Source: Crenotrichaceae bacterium (GTDB lineage: Bacteria > Pseudomonadota > Gammaproteobacteria > Methylococcales > DRLZ01). From it: a stretch of DNA of 7,869 bases. The notes beneath the pieces were generated by a model, which saw only the letters and a program-made list of their open reading frames with translations, was not told the origin of the DNA and ran no database searches. The first letter of the stretch is position 1. Every line of letters begins with the position of its first letter. The DNA is taken from NCBI GenBank assembly GCA_011322755.1, contig DRLZ01000216.1:1-7869 (forward strand), given 5' to 3'. Shown here piece by piece: positions 7,398 to 7,869 of the stretch. The translations under genes and the position numbers were made by a program.

Positions 7398-7869
7398 CTA
7401 CTTGTTCGAAACATTAAGTTTATACTTTCTGGATCGACCATCACCCACTGGCACAAGCACCTTTTTATCGACCAGATCTTTTAAGTCCCGGGCAGCTGTT
7501 ATGTCAGTTGTATGAGCAAGGGTTTTATATTTGCGACGAGAGATACCCTGCTCAAAATCATCCGTTTCAAGCAAGTGACTAATCAGCTTTGTTTGCCGTG
7601 GGTTAAAAACAATATTGCGGTGCTTGTCCCAAAATGTAGTTGTCAGGCGTATTTTATTTAGTCGCTGCATACTGGTATTGGCAGCCGACGTGATTTGCTG
7701 TAAAAACCAGATAATCCATTCAGTCAGATCAAGGCATGTGCCACGCTGAATTTTTTCTAGTAACGCATAATATTAATTTCTATCCTTCTCAATTTCGTTT
7801 GAAATTGAATACAGCCTGATACCGTTTGATTCAGCACTTGCCAAACAACGTTCTGCAATCATTCTTGAT
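7398..7869 (-). pseudogene. 3' part of a Fic-family gene, broken by an in-frame stop and cut by the window edge
   Basis: Read leftwards from 7868, one frame gives 31 residues starting SRMIAERCLASAE, then TAA at 7773-7775, then 124 more residues in the same frame to a TAG at 7398-7400. The first part resembles the helix directly after the HPFxxGNGR catalytic motif of Fic proteins; the motif itself would lie just outside the window. The second part continues without a break in homology: YYALLEKIQRG, then DLTEWIIWFL, then FWDKH with NPRQ, ending in a winged-helix segment with SRRKYKTL, AARDLKDLV and GDGRSRKYKL. That order is known from Fic proteins with an N-terminal DUF4172-type region. Intact relatives transfer AMP to target proteins or regulate transcription. 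The TAA sits where a sense codon is expected (RN-stop-YY), so the gene is probably inactive. The ATG at 7668-7670 opens a 90-codon frame but is internal to the domain and is not a credible original start. Confidence 0.82.
7773..7775 (-). other. In-frame premature TAA codon in the Fic-family remnant
   Basis: The codon read on the minus strand is TAA. Recognisable Fic-family sequence lies directly on both sides in one frame with no insertion or deletion, so a single base substitution in a codon such as GAA, CAA or AAA would explain it. A sequencing error is the main alternative. Confidence 0.8.

Noticed and set aside
7398..7670. A 90-codon frame starting at the ATG of 7668-7670, as a stand-alone small gene
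   Set aside because: The same frame continues upstream for 34 more codons of Fic-family sequence before the TAA, so the ATG is internal. It could serve for re-initiation but is not an original gene start.
1..7869. CRISPR array, tRNA, rRNA, insertion sequence or attachment site
   Set aside because: No regularly spaced repeats, cloverleaf, transposase-like frame or terminal inverted repeats were seen on reading both strands by eye.

Overview
The window looks like a chromosomal or accessory segment of a Gram-negative bacterium, most likely a beta- or gammaproteobacterium. The evidence is a complete tripartite envelope efflux system (outer-membrane channel, periplasmic adaptor, inner-membrane RND pump), moderate GC content and ordinary Shine-Dalgarno sites. 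Genus cannot be decided from the sequence alone.

Positions 265-6095 hold a tight three-gene operon of the CusCBA type for export of monovalent copper or silver. The genes overlap by 8 bases at each junction, so translation is probably coupled. The metal assignment rests on methionine residues: the adaptor has the three-Met site of CusB (M49, M63, M65), and the pump has the three-Met periplasmic site of CusA (M572, M622, M672) plus the TM4 and TM10 acidic residues (D405, E412, E939). No cusF and no cusRS-like regulator lies in the window. The adaptor instead ends in a Met/His-rich tail.

A stem-loop without a U-tract separates the pump gene from a fourth gene at 6182-6550. It encodes a 122-residue protein with 13 cysteines, built as two tandem YHS/TRASH-like metal-binding units. 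Same strand, 86-base gap and metal-binding character suggest a metal-handling accessory to the pump. This is the least ordinary intact gene here.

The right part (6625-7869) has a different character and points leftwards. It holds a TerB/DjlA-like acidic helical protein gene (6625-7086), then a 311-base stretch with no gene. Last comes the 3' end of a Fic-family (AMP-transferase type) gene running off the right edge. An in-frame TAA at 7773-7775 interrupts it between the Fic core and the C-terminal winged helix, so it appears to be a pseudogene.

The first 264 bases hold no recognised gene. They contain several short dyads and a weak extended -10 promoter candidate that could serve the cus operon.
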